The position numbers and the translations under genes were made by a program. A DNA stretch of 64,000 nt from Bradyrhizobium sp. CCH5-F6 (GTDB lineage: Bacteria; Pseudomonadota; Alphaproteobacteria; Rhizobiales; Xanthobacteraceae), in NCBI RefSeq assembly GCF_001556045.1, contig NZ_LSIC01000194.1, forward strand, positions 1-64,000. The letters run 5' to 3'. Position 1 is the first letter of the stretch, and each line of letters starts with the position of its first letter. The notes beneath the pieces are model-generated. The model did not search any database, was not told the DNA's origin, and saw nothing but the letters and a program-made list of their open reading frames with translations. Below are positions 42,498-51,020 of this stretch, in pieces.

Positions 42498-42901
42498 TTT
42501 CTCGCTGTCGCGTTTCCGGCAGCCCGCCCGATCGGGCCGTTGTGCTGGCCTTGGACATAACGGGGTTCACCCTCTAATTGGGTCATGTCATTGACTCGCC
42601 CTGAGCATGTCATAGGCTTTCACCAACCATGTCTGGGGCGCGCATCAGAGAATAGTCAAATAATATGACTAGTCGGAACCGCTGATCCGTGGAATATTGC
42701 CTTCCGTCGCCCCAAGAGGCTGACCAAATGGTGTCATAATACCAATTGACACCAACAGGGCTTGGAGATGCGCTTGGTGCTCGCGGGAGGTTTGCCGGGC
42801 TGTTGCGGCAAAAAGGCGATCAGCGTCGTCTGGTTCGAGGCGGGGCTCGCCTTGGTCTTTCCCCTGTTTCGACAGGCGACGGGATCCGAGAGAACGGTCG
42901 C
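42498..42901 (+). promoter_or_regulatory. Intergenic control region of the sugar cluster with two inverted repeats
   Basis: This 404-nt gap has no gene but an unusually AT-rich stretch. Inverted repeat 1: TAGTCA-AATAATA-TGACTA (42653-42671). Inverted repeat 2: TGGTGTCA-N10-TGACACCA (42729-42754) with 8-bp perfect arms. Both arm types share a GTCA/TGAC core. They precede the GntR regulator gene by about 150-250 nt and are candidate operators for it or for the divergent physiology of sugar induction. Inferred from symmetry only. Confidence 0.55.
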
Positions 42902-43678
42902 ATGACCTCGCGGATCGTCGTCATCCCGGCGCGGCGGGCTCACTCCAACCACGCGGAGGTCGCGCGCGCGATCGGCGTCGACATCATTGCCGGTCGCTAT
43001 GCGGAGGGGACGCGCCTGCCGGGCGATGCCGAGATGATCGCGATGTTCGGCGTGTCGCGTCCGGTGCTGCGGGAGAGCGTGAAGACGCTGGTCGCCAAGG
43101 GTCTGCTCACCACCAAGGCGCGCGTCGGCACCGTCGTGCGCGAGCGCGGCGCCTGGAACATGTTCGACGCCGACGTCCTGGCCTGGCACCTCGACGCTGG
43201 TATCGACAAGCGCTTCCTCAACGATCTCGCCGAGATCCGTCTTGCGGTCGAGCCGCGCGCGGCCATGCTCGCGGCGGCGCAGCGGTCCGAAGAGGACCTC
43301 GCCGAGCTCCGCCGCAGCATGGATCGCATGCGGCGTGAGGCCTCCGACTCGGTCGGCTTTGCCGATGCCGATCTCGCGCTTCACGTGGCCGTGGCGCGTG
43401 CTTCCGGCAATCTGTTCATGCGCTCGATCGGGCATGTCATCGAGGCAGCCCTGCGCGCCTCGTTCCTGCTCAGCGCCCCCGTCGAGTCGGCAAACCGCGA
43501 AACCGTGCTGCTCTGGCATCAGAGGATCGTCGATGCCATCGCCGCCGGCGATGCCGACGCCGCCTCCGAGGCGATGGTCTTCGTCATTCACAATGGCATG
43601 CATCGCCATGAGGGCGCGGTGATCGAGACCGCGTCGGCCGAGGCGCTGCCATCCGCGAAATCCGGAGAAAGATCGTGA
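42902..43678 (+). CDS. GntR-family (FCD) regulator of sugar catabolism
   Basis: A 258-aa regulator: winged helix (about 15-85, AEMIAMFGVSRPVLRESVKT) and FCD ligand-binding domain (about 95-235, with metal-site His in DLALHVAVA, LLWHQRIVDAI and FVIHNGMH). The ATG at 42902 gives the family length; a longer frame adds 52 unrelated residues. The stop overlaps the dehydrogenase start (GTGA), so it is the first gene of the operon with dehydrogenase, mutarotase and lactonase. Likely a repressor lifted by a sugar or sugar acid. Confidence 0.9.
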   Translation: MTSRIVVIPARRAHSNHAEVARAIGVDIIAGRYAEGTRLPGDAEMIAMFGVSRPVLRESVKTLVAKGLLTTKARVGTVVRERGAWNMFDADVLAWHLDAGIDKRFLNDLAEIRLAVEPRAAMLAAAQRSEEDLAELRRSMDRMRREASDSVGFADADLALHVAVARASGNLFMRSIGHVIEAALRASFLLSAPVESANRETVLLWHQRIVDAIAAGDADAASEAMVFVIHNGMHRHEGAVIETASAEALPSAKSGERS

Positions 43679-44601
43679 CCGAGCTTCGCATCGCCATCGT
43701 CGGGTTCGGCAAGATCGCGCGCGACCAGCATGTCGGCGCGATCGCGGCGACCCCGGGTGCAACGCTGGCGGCGGTCGCGAGCCGCAACGCATCGCTGCCG
43801 GGCTTGCCGCATTTTGCCACCATCGAGGAACTGCTGGAGCAGGGACCACCGATCGATGCGGTGTCGCTCTGCACGCCGCCGCAGGTGCGCCGAACCCAGG
43901 CTGCGGCAGCCCTCGCCGCCGGCAAGCATGTCATGCTGGAGAAGCCGCCCGGGGCGGGTGTTGCGGAGCTCGATCCGCTGATTGCGATGGCGGCGGATGC
44001 AAAGCGGACGCTGTTTGCGACCTGGCATTCGCGCCATGCGCCGGCGGTCGAGCCTGCGCGGCAATGGCTCGTCGAGCGCCGCATCGCTTCCGTGCACATC
44101 AGCTGGAAGGAAGACGTCCGCGTCTGGCATCCCGGCCAGGCCTGGATTTGGGAACCGGGCGGCCTCGGCGTGTTCGATCCCGGCATCAATGCGCTGTCGA
44201 TCCTGACCAGGATTCTGCCGAAGCCCGTGTTCGTCACCGCGGCCGAGCTGGCCTTCCCAGCCAATTGCCAGGCGCCGATCGCGGCGAACCTGACACTGAC
44301 GGATATCAGCGGTCTGCCAGTGACCGCCGAGTTCGATTTCCGCCAGACCGGGCCGCAGAGCTGGGATATCGTCGTCGAAACCGATCAGGGCCGGCTGACT
44401 CTGTCCCGCGGTGGCGCGCGCATGGCCGTCGATGGCAAGGTGTTTGCCGAGGCGCCCGATGAGGAATATCGCGGGCTTTACCGGCGCTTCGTCGCCCTCG
44501 CAGCGACCGGCGAAAGTGACGTCGACCTGACCCCGCTGCGTCTCGTCGCCGACGCCTTCCTGCTTGGCAAGCGCACGATCGTCGAGCCGTTTGTGGACTG
44601 A
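43675..44601 (+). CDS. Gfo/Idh/MocA aldose 1-dehydrogenase (L-arabinose/D-galactose 1-dehydrogenase-like)
   Basis: A 308-aa NAD(P) enzyme oxidising an aldose at C1 to the lactone. Motifs: IAIVGFGKIARDQHVGAIAA at the N-terminus, KHVMLEKPPGAG (catalytic Lys of the family EKP motif, near residue 91), WHPGQAWIWEPGGLGVFDPG (about 142-161) with the conserved WEPGG and catalytic-site residues, and GESDVDLTPLRLVADAF. These agree with Azospirillum L-arabinose 1-dehydrogenase (309 aa), which also accepts D-galactose. GTG start within the GntR stop overlap. First enzyme of a non-phosphorylative aldose pathway. Confidence 0.9.
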   Translation: MTELRIAIVGFGKIARDQHVGAIAATPGATLAAVASRNASLPGLPHFATIEELLEQGPPIDAVSLCTPPQVRRTQAAAALAAGKHVMLEKPPGAGVAELDPLIAMAADAKRTLFATWHSRHAPAVEPARQWLVERRIASVHISWKEDVRVWHPGQAWIWEPGGLGVFDPGINALSILTRILPKPVFVTAAELAFPANCQAPIAANLTLTDISGLPVTAEFDFRQTGPQSWDIVVETDQGRLTLSRGGARMAVDGKVFAEAPDEEYRGLYRRFVALAATGESDVDLTPLRLVADAFLLGKRTIVEPFVD

Positions 44602-44603
44602 AC

Positions 44604-45680
44604 ATGGCCGCATCAAAGATCACCAGAGACATCTTCGGGACGCTGCCGGACGGCCGCAAGGTCGAACGCATCGTGCTGCGAGGGGAGGGCGGCTTCGAGG
44701 CGCGGATCATCACCCATGGCGCCGTGCTTCAGGCGTTGATCGCCCCGGACGCGCGCGGCGGCCACGACGACGTCGTGCTCGGCCATGACGCATTCGCCGG
44801 CTATCTCGCCGAACGAAAGTTTTTCGGCGCGACCGTCGGCCGCTACGCTAACCGCATTGCCAAGGGCCGGTTTTCGCTCGACGGCGAGACGGTGCAGCTT
44901 GCCGTCAACAACGGCCCCAATGCGCTGCATGGCGGCCTCGATGGTTTCGACCGCAAGCTCTGGGAGATTGCGAACCTCGACGAGGGCGCCGAACCTGCGG
45001 TGACGCTCACCTATGTCAGCCCGCATGGTGAAGAGAATTATCCCGGCCGGCTCGACGTGCGCGTGACCTACCGCGTCACCGGCCCGGCCGAACTGTCGCT
45101 CATCATGGAGGCGCGGACGGACCGGCCGACCATCGTCAACCTCACGAACCACAGCTTCTTCAACCTTGAGGGCGCGACATCAGGGACGTCCATTCTCGAC
45201 CACAGGCTGACCGTCGCCGCTGACCATTTCCTGGCGATCGATCCCACCGCCATTCCGCTGCCGGAGCCGCCGCGCAGCGTTGCCGGCACGTCGTTCGACT
45301 TCCGCGAGCCGCGGCCGGTCGGCGAGCGGATCCGCGAGAGCGATCAGCAATTGCAGAACGGCAGGGGTTATGACCACACCTACTGCCTCGCCCGCGACGG
45401 CAAGCTCGCGTTCGCCGCCCGGCTGGAGGCGCCGCGCTCGGGGCGCATCATGGAGCTGTTCACCGATCAGCCCGGGCTCCAGGTCTATTCCGGCAATTAT
45501 CTGGATGGCACGATCTCGGGGAAGGGCGGCAAGCTCATTCGTCAATCGGACGCCATGTGCCTGGAGCCTCACATCTGGCCGGACGCGCCGAACCGTCCGG
45601 ACTTCCCGAGCCCGCGCCTCGACCCCGGCGAGGTCTATCGCCATCATACGGTCTATCGCTTTTCAGTGAGGTCACCATGA
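44604..45680 (+). CDS. galM: Aldose 1-epimerase (mutarotase)
   Basis: A 358-aa GalM-family enzyme interconverting alpha and beta anomers, which supplies the correct anomer to the dehydrogenase. Evidence: GATVGRYANRIAKGRFSLDG (about 74-93), NGPNALHGGLDGFDRKLW, the catalytic His in NLTNHSFFNLEG, and the catalytic Glu near the C-terminus in AMCLEPHIWPDAPN. It begins 2 nt after the dehydrogenase stop and overlaps the lactonase by 4 nt. Confidence 0.94.
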   Translation: MAASKITRDIFGTLPDGRKVERIVLRGEGGFEARIITHGAVLQALIAPDARGGHDDVVLGHDAFAGYLAERKFFGATVGRYANRIAKGRFSLDGETVQLAVNNGPNALHGGLDGFDRKLWEIANLDEGAEPAVTLTYVSPHGEENYPGRLDVRVTYRVTGPAELSLIMEARTDRPTIVNLTNHSFFNLEGATSGTSILDHRLTVAADHFLAIDPTAIPLPEPPRSVAGTSFDFREPRPVGERIRESDQQLQNGRGYDHTYCLARDGKLAFAARLEAPRSGRIMELFTDQPGLQVYSGNYLDGTISGKGGKLIRQSDAMCLEPHIWPDAPNRPDFPSPRLDPGEVYRHHTVYRFSVRSP

Positions 45681-46558
45681 TGGAACAGGTGCCCACGACT
45701 GTGCTCTCGGACCATCCATGCCATCTCGGCGAAGGACCGACCTATGACGTGACCACCGATACGGCCTGGTGGTTCGACATCCGCGAAGGGCTGCTGTTCG
45801 AGGCGCAGCTTGGCAACGGCAGCATTCGCGTCCACGCGCTCGGCCGGATGGCGAGCGCGCTCGGACGCATCGATGCGGAGCGCCAATTGATCGTTGCCGA
45901 GGACGGTCTCTACATCCGCAAGCTCGCTGATGGCGGGATGACGTTATTGTGCCCGCTCGAAGCCGACAATCCCGCAACGCGTTCCAATGACGCGCGAGTG
46001 CATCAGTCCGGCACGTTCTGGATCGGCACCATGGGACGCAAGGCGGAGCCGGGGGCAGGCGCGATCTACGCCTTTCACCGCGGCAAGATCTCGCTGCTGT
46101 TCCCCCGCATCAGCATTCCCAACTCGATCTGCTTCTCGCCGGATGGTGCGATCGGCTATTTCGCCGATAGCGCGCGCGCCGTGCTCTACGCCGTTCCGCT
46201 CAATCCCGCGACCGGCCTGCCGCGCGGCGAGCCGGAGGTCCTGCTGCGCCACACCGGCATCGGCGGCTTCGACGGCTCGGTGTGCGACGCCGACGGAAAG
46301 ATCTGGAACGCCTGCTGGGGTGCGAGCCGCATCGATGTCTATTCGCCGCAAGGCGAGCGTCTGCGCTCGCTGAGCGTGCCGGCGAAGCAGGCAAGTTGTC
46401 CGGCCTTCGTCGGTCCCGATCTGTCGCGCCTCCTCGTCACCTCTGCCTGGCAGGACATGGACGCGACCGCGCGCGCGGCCGATCCACAAGCCGGTTGCAC
46501 TTTCTTGTTGGAGGCATCCGCGCGCGGTCGCGCGGAACCCGACGTCAAGCTCGCATAG
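45677..46558 (+). CDS. SMP-30/gluconolactonase-family sugar lactonase
   Basis: A 293-aa six-bladed beta-propeller hydrolase. N-terminal HPCHLGEGPTYD supplies the metal-binding Glu. RSNDARVHQSGTFWIGTMGR (about 103-122) and ISIPNSICFSPDG follow, with Asn and Asp metal ligands. It would hydrolyse the aldonolactone made by the dehydrogenase to the aldonic acid (AraB-like L-arabinolactonase role). The ATG overlaps the galM stop; the longer upstream frame is inside galM. Confidence 0.92.
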   Translation: MMEQVPTTVLSDHPCHLGEGPTYDVTTDTAWWFDIREGLLFEAQLGNGSIRVHALGRMASALGRIDAERQLIVAEDGLYIRKLADGGMTLLCPLEADNPATRSNDARVHQSGTFWIGTMGRKAEPGAGAIYAFHRGKISLLFPRISIPNSICFSPDGAIGYFADSARAVLYAVPLNPATGLPRGEPEVLLRHTGIGGFDGSVCDADGKIWNACWGASRIDVYSPQGERLRSLSVPAKQASCPAFVGPDLSRLLVTSAWQDMDATARAADPQAGCTFLLEASARGRAEPDVKLA

Positions 46559-46631
46559 GAGACCAGAGACAGCCCACGACCACGTTCTCGAAGTCACAAA
46601 GAAAACAGTCTGACATCCAAGGGAGTGAAAC

Positions 46632-47702
46632 ATGCTGAAACTGAAGACGACATTTCTCGCGCTGGCGCTGGCCAGCGCTGCGACGATGGCCACTGGCGTC
46701 ACGGCCTTTGCCCAGAAGGCGACCGTCGGCATCGCCATGCCGACGAAGTCGTCGGCGCGGTGGATCGACGACGGCAACAACATGGTCAAGGTGCTGAAGG
46801 AGCGCGGCTACAACACCGACCTGCAATATGCCGAGGACGACATTCCGAACCAGCTGTCGCAGGTCGAGAACATGGTGACCAAAGGCGCGAAAGCGCTGGT
46901 GATTGCTGCGATCGACGGCACCACGCTGTCCGACGTGCTCAAGCAGGCGAAAGCAAAAGGCATCACCGTGATCGCCTATGACCGCCTGATCCGCGGCACG
47001 CCGAACGTCGACTACTACGCGACCTTCGACAATTTCCAGGTCGGCGTCTTGCAGGCGCAGTCGATCGAGCAGGGGCTCGGCCTGAAGGAAGGCAAGGGAC
47101 CCTTCAACATCGAGCTGTTCGGCGGCTCGCCCGACGACAACAACGCCTACTTCTTCTACAACGGCGCGATGAGCGTGCTGAAGCCCTACATCGACAGCGG
47201 CAAGCTCGTCGTCGCGTCGGGCCAGATGGGTATGGACAAGGTTGCGACCCTGCGCTGGGACGGCGCCACCGCGCAGGCGCGCATGGACAATCTCCTCAGC
47301 GCCTACTACGGCAACAAGAAGATCAATGCCGTGCTGTCGCCCTATGACGGCATCTCGATCGGCATCATCTCCTCGCTGAAGGGCGTCGGCTATGGCAGTG
47401 CCGGCCAGCCGATGCCGATCATCTCGGGCCAGGACGCCGAAGTACCGTCGATCAAGGCGATGCTGCGCGGTGATCAGTACTCGACCATTTTCAAGGACAC
47501 CCGCGACCTCGCCAAGGTTACGGCCGACATGGTCGACGCGGCGCTCGCCGGCAAGGAGGTCACCGTCAACGACACCAAGACCTACGAGAACGGCGTCAAG
47601 ACCGTGCCGTCCTACCTGCTCAAGCCGGTGGTGGTCTACAAGGACAATTGGGAGAAGGTCCTGGTCGACAGCGGCTACTACAAGAAGTCGCAATTCCAGT
47701 AG
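46632..47702 (+). CDS. chvE: ChvE-type multiple-sugar binding protein
   Basis: A 356-aa periplasmic sugar receptor with a Sec signal ([20 protein letters not shown], cleaved after AFA). Family-typical [56 protein letters not shown] and [14 protein letters not shown]. ChvE homologues bind L-arabinose, D-galactose, D-glucose and related monosaccharides, matching the upstream catabolic genes. GGGAG precedes the ATG. It is separated from gguA by a palindromic repeat, a common device for giving receptor genes higher expression than the transporter. Confidence 0.94.
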   Translation: MLKLKTTFLALALASAATMATGVTAFAQKATVGIAMPTKSSARWIDDGNNMVKVLKERGYNTDLQYAEDDIPNQLSQVENMVTKGAKALVIAAIDGTTLSDVLKQAKAKGITVIAYDRLIRGTPNVDYYATFDNFQVGVLQAQSIEQGLGLKEGKGPFNIELFGGSPDDNNAYFFYNGAMSVLKPYIDSGKLVVASGQMGMDKVATLRWDGATAQARMDNLLSAYYGNKKINAVLSPYDGISIGIISSLKGVGYGSAGQPMPIISGQDAEVPSIKAMLRGDQYSTIFKDTRDLAKVTADMVDAALAGKEVTVNDTKTYENGVKTVPSYLLKPVVVYKDNWEKVLVDSGYYKKSQFQ

Positions 47703-47715
47703 GACTCTCGTCTCC

Positions 47716-47858
47716 CTCGCCCCGCTTGCGGGGAGAGGGTCGGGGTGAGGGGGAGCCTCCGCGAGGGAGGTGGCAGTGAGTCTCGCGGAGACTCCCCCTC
47801 ACCCGGATCGCATCTTGCGATGCGATCCGACCTCTCCCGCAGGCGGGGAGAGGTGAAC
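47716..47858. repeat. Mosaic palindromic repeat between chvE and gguA
   Basis: Contains CCCCGC-TT-GCGGGG, a long inverted pair GTGAGGGGGAG / CTCCCCCTCAC (about 47745-47804), TCTCGCGGAGA, GCATC-TTGC-GATGC and a final CCTCTCCCGC..GCGGGGAGAGG hairpin. Several blocks match the repeat at 6822-6905. Likely stabilises the chvE message and reduces read-through (inference). Confidence 0.75.
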
Positions 47859-47884
47859 CAATAGCGATCGAGGGACGTGAAATC

Positions 47885-49462
47885 ATGACCGCAATGCTGG
47901 AGATGCGCAACGTCAGCAAGAGCTTTGCCGGTGTGCAGGCGCTGCGCGATGTCAACTTCCAGGTCGAGGCCGGGCAGATCCACGCGCTCGTCGGCGAGAA
48001 CGGCGCCGGCAAGTCGACGCTGATGAAGGTGCTGAGCGGGGTCTATCCGCATGGCAGCTACGAGGGCACCATCGTCTTCGAGGGCGAGGAGCGGCGCTTC
48101 CGCGACATCAACGATTCCGAGGCGCTCGGCATCATCATCATCCACCAGGAGCTGGCGCTGATCCCGCTGATGTCGATCGCCGAGAATATCTTCCTCTCGC
48201 ATCCACCGTCGAGGCTCGGGGTGATCGACCGCGACGAGGTCTACCGCCGCACTCGGGACCTCCTGGCGCAGGTCGGCCTCAAGGAATCGCCGGATACGCT
48301 GATCACGGATCTCGGCGTCGGGAAACAGCAGCTGGTCGAGATCGCAAAGGCGCTGTCCAAGCGTGTGCGCATGCTGATCCTGGACGAGCCGACCGCGAGC
48401 CTCAACGAGGCCGACAGCGCTGCGCTGCTCGAGCGTCTCATGAAGTTTCGCGAGCAGGGCATCGGCTCGATCCTGATCTCGCACAAGCTGAACGAGGTTG
48501 CCAAGGTCGCCGACCACATCACGGTGTTGCGCGACGGCCGCACCGTCGACAGCATCGATTGTCGCGCCGAGCCGATCCAGGAAGACCGCATCATCCGCAG
48601 CATGGTGAATCGTGATCTCGCGCACCGCTTCCCGGAGCGCAACGCGAAGATCGGCGAACCCGTCCTCACCGTCGATAACTGGTCAGTCTATCACCCCATC
48701 CATCCCGAGCGGCAGGTGATCAAGAACGTCAATTTCAGCGTCAGGCGCGGCGAGGTCGTGGGCATCGCCGGCTTGATGGGTGCCGGCCGCACCGAATTCG
48801 CCATGAGCCTGTTCGGCCGCTCCTGGGGCACCAATATCAGCGGCAGCATCCGGCTCGAAGGCCATGAGATCGCGCTGCCTAGCGTCGCGGCCGCGATCGC
48901 CGCCGGTCTCGCCTATGTCACCGAGGACCGCAAGCAACTCGGCCTGATCCTCGCCGACGACGTTCGCAAGAACATTACGCTCGCCAGTCTCGACCAGGTC
49001 GCGCCGCGGCGGGTGATCGACGACATCGCCGAGCTGAAGGTCGCCAGCGACTACCGCAACCGCATGCGGATCCGCTGCTCCGACGTCTACCAGGAGACCG
49101 GCCAGCTCTCCGGCGGCAACCAGCAGAAGGTGGTGCTGTCGAAATGGCTGATGACGGACCCCAAGGTGCTGATCCTGGACGAGCCGACGCGGGGCATCGA
49201 CGTCGGTGCCAAATACGAGATTTACTGTATCATCAACGAACTGGCGGAGGCCGGCCGCGGCGTCGTGGTGATCTCCTCGGAGATGCCCGAGCTGCTCGGC
49301 ATCTGCGATCGCATCTGCGTCATGAACGACGGCGCCTTCGTCGGCGAGTTCAAGGGCGCCGAGGCGACACAGGAAAAGATCATGCGCGCCATCATGCGCA
49401 ATGAAAGAAGCAATGGAAACGGCGTGCCTGAGGCCGCGGAGATGGGAGGATCGCAGCCATGA
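47885..49462 (+). CDS. gguA: GguA-type sugar ABC ATPase (two ABC domains)
   Basis: A 525-aa duplicated ATPase of the monosaccharide class. First domain: Walker A GENGAGKST (about 38), signature VGKQQLVEIAKAL region, Walker B MLILDEPTASLNE. Second domain: degenerate Walker A GLMGAGRTE (about 298) and signature LSGGNQQKVVLSKWL with LDEPTRGIDVG. The degenerate second loop is normal for this class. SD GAGGGA. Overlaps gguB by 4 nt. Energises import of ChvE-bound sugars. Confidence 0.94.
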   Translation: MTAMLEMRNVSKSFAGVQALRDVNFQVEAGQIHALVGENGAGKSTLMKVLSGVYPHGSYEGTIVFEGEERRFRDINDSEALGIIIIHQELALIPLMSIAENIFLSHPPSRLGVIDRDEVYRRTRDLLAQVGLKESPDTLITDLGVGKQQLVEIAKALSKRVRMLILDEPTASLNEADSAALLERLMKFREQGIGSILISHKLNEVAKVADHITVLRDGRTVDSIDCRAEPIQEDRIIRSMVNRDLAHRFPERNAKIGEPVLTVDNWSVYHPIHPERQVIKNVNFSVRRGEVVGIAGLMGAGRTEFAMSLFGRSWGTNISGSIRLEGHEIALPSVAAAIAAGLAYVTEDRKQLGLILADDVRKNITLASLDQVAPRRVIDDIAELKVASDYRNRMRIRCSDVYQETGQLSGGNQQKVVLSKWLMTDPKVLILDEPTRGIDVGAKYEIYCIINELAEAGRGVVVISSEMPELLGICDRICVMNDGAFVGEFKGAEATQEKIMRAIMRNERSNGNGVPEAAEMGGSQP

Positions 49463-50649
49463 CCGACAAGACGGTGTCGCTGCCCGAGGAGCGCCGGCAC
49501 GGCAGCTTCATCAAGAACAATCTGCGCAATTACGGCATGCTGATGTCGCTGATCGCGATCATGCTGTTCTTCCAGGTCGTGACCGGCGGCACGCTGCTGC
49601 AGCCGCTCAACCTCACCAACCTGGTGCTGCAGAACAGCTACATCGTCATCATGGCGCTCGGCATGCTCCTGGTGATCGTCACCGGCCATATCGACCTTTC
49701 GGTCGGTTCGGTCGCAGGCTTCATCGGCGCCGTGGCCGCGGTGCTGATGGTGACCTACAAGGTCGACTACACGCTCGCCTTCATCGCCTGCCTTTTGGTC
49801 GGTGCCGCCATCGGCGCGGCGCAGGGCTATTGGGTGGCCTATTTCAAGATCCCGTCCTTCATCGTCACCTTGGCGGGGATGCTGGTGTTCAAGGGCCTTG
49901 CACTCGCGGTGCTGCAGGGCCAGTCGCTCGGGCCGTTCCCGGCGACCTTCCAGAAATTGTCCTCCGGCTTCATTCCGGAACTGCTACCCGAGGCCGGCAC
50001 GCTGCATCCGACATCCATGCTGATCGGCGCCGTGCTCGCGCTCGGCCTGGTCTATGCCAGCGCCAAGGGGAGGTCGCGCGAGCAATCGCACGGAATCGAG
50101 GTCGAACCCTATGCGTTCTTCCTCGGCAAGAGCATCCTGCTGGCCTGCGCGGTGCTCTACTTCACCTATCTGATCGCCTCGCACCGCGGCCTGCCGAACG
50201 TGCTGGTGATCATGGGCGCGCTGATCGCGCTCTACGGTTTCGTGACCCGGCGCACCGTGATCGGGCGGCAGATCTATGCCGTCGGCGGCAACGCCAAGGC
50301 GGCGAGCCTGTCGGGCATCAAGACCGAGCGGCTGACCTTCCTGACCTTCGTCAACATGGGCGTGCTCGCCGCGCTCGCCGGCCTCGTCTTCGCCGCGCGC
50401 CTCAACACCGCCACTCCGAAGGCCGGCCTCGGTTTCGAGCTCGACGTCATCGCGGCCTGCTTCATCGGCGGCGCCTCGGCCTATGGCGGCGTGGGGCGCG
50501 TCGGCGGCGCCGTGGTCGGCGCCATGATCATGGGCGTGATGAACAACGGCATGTCCATCCTCGGCATCGGCATCGACTACCAGCAGGTCATCAAGGGCCT
50601 GGTGCTGCTGGGGGCGGTGTGCATCGACGTGTACAATCAGCGGAGATGA
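49459..50649 (+). CDS. gguB: GguB-type sugar ABC permease
   Basis: A 396-aa inner-membrane permease of the XylH/GguB type, with about ten helices and the family segments MLLVIVTGHIDLSVGSVAGF (about 72-91), YAVGGNAKAASLSGIKTERL (coupling region), and GGVGRVGGAVVGAMIMGVMN. It closes the sugar island. A 371-nt gap to norE follows that holds only a doubtful small minus-strand frame and a palindrome. Confidence 0.94.
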   Translation: MTDKTVSLPEERRHGSFIKNNLRNYGMLMSLIAIMLFFQVVTGGTLLQPLNLTNLVLQNSYIVIMALGMLLVIVTGHIDLSVGSVAGFIGAVAAVLMVTYKVDYTLAFIACLLVGAAIGAAQGYWVAYFKIPSFIVTLAGMLVFKGLALAVLQGQSLGPFPATFQKLSSGFIPELLPEAGTLHPTSMLIGAVLALGLVYASAKGRSREQSHGIEVEPYAFFLGKSILLACAVLYFTYLIASHRGLPNVLVIMGALIALYGFVTRRTVIGRQIYAVGGNAKAASLSGIKTERLTFLTFVNMGVLAALAGLVFAARLNTATPKAGLGFELDVIAACFIGGASAYGGVGRVGGAVVGAMIMGVMNNGMSILGIGIDYQQVIKGLVLLGAVCIDVYNQRR

Positions 50650-50694
50650 GTTGAGGTAAGATGTCGCTTTCGCTCCGTGCGACCACGGACACCA

Positions 50695-50865
50695 TTACTG
50701 GGTCGTGAACAGCACTGCCGCGATTGCGACGGAGAGGCTCACTGCCGATACGGTCGCCACCGTCGACAATACCCCCATTCGCTGCAGCGCGATGGCGAAG
50801 GCGATGATGATGGGTGTGGCGGTCATCAACCCGATCTGTGCATCACTCATGTGATCGTTCGCCAT
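50695..50865 (-). CDS. Doubtful small membrane protein, 56 aa
   Basis: A short frame (MANDHMSDAQIGLMTATPII..) with two hydrophobic stretches and a C-terminal end FTTQ. Its start is 84 nt from a perfect palindrome shared with the divergent norE promoter region. No clear SD and no family. Included because it is the only candidate gene in this 371-nt gap; a second Met (MSDAQ) is an alternative start. Confidence 0.3.
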   Translation of the reverse strand: MANDHMSDAQIGLMTATPIIIAFAIALQRMGVLSTVATVSAVSLSVAIAAVLFTTQ

Positions 50866-50948
50866 TCCGTGGAAGCCTGAGCTGGTTCGTACCGCGATCC
50901 GGCCGGTCGGACGTTGTGTCGGCGCAAACAAGCGTATCGTAACTCGCC

Positions 50949-50968
50949 AGTTTGTCCGGCGACAAACT
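50949..50968 (+). promoter_or_regulatory. Crp/Fnr-type palindrome upstream of norEFCBQD
   Basis: AGTTTGTC-CGGC-GACAAACT: 8-bp perfect arms, 4-nt spacer. TTGTC-N4-GACAA has exactly the 5-4-5 geometry of Fnr/Dnr/NnrR sites (TTGAT-N4-ATCAA). It lies 52 nt before the norE start codon. NnrR-type regulators are known to activate nor genes in alphaproteobacteria, so a nitric-oxide-responsive activator is the likely ligand. No nnrR gene is in the window. Confidence 0.7.
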
Positions 50969-51020
50969 CGGAACCGGGCAGCCGGGATAAGTCCGGCCGG
51001 TGTCCTGATCCGGAAAGACG

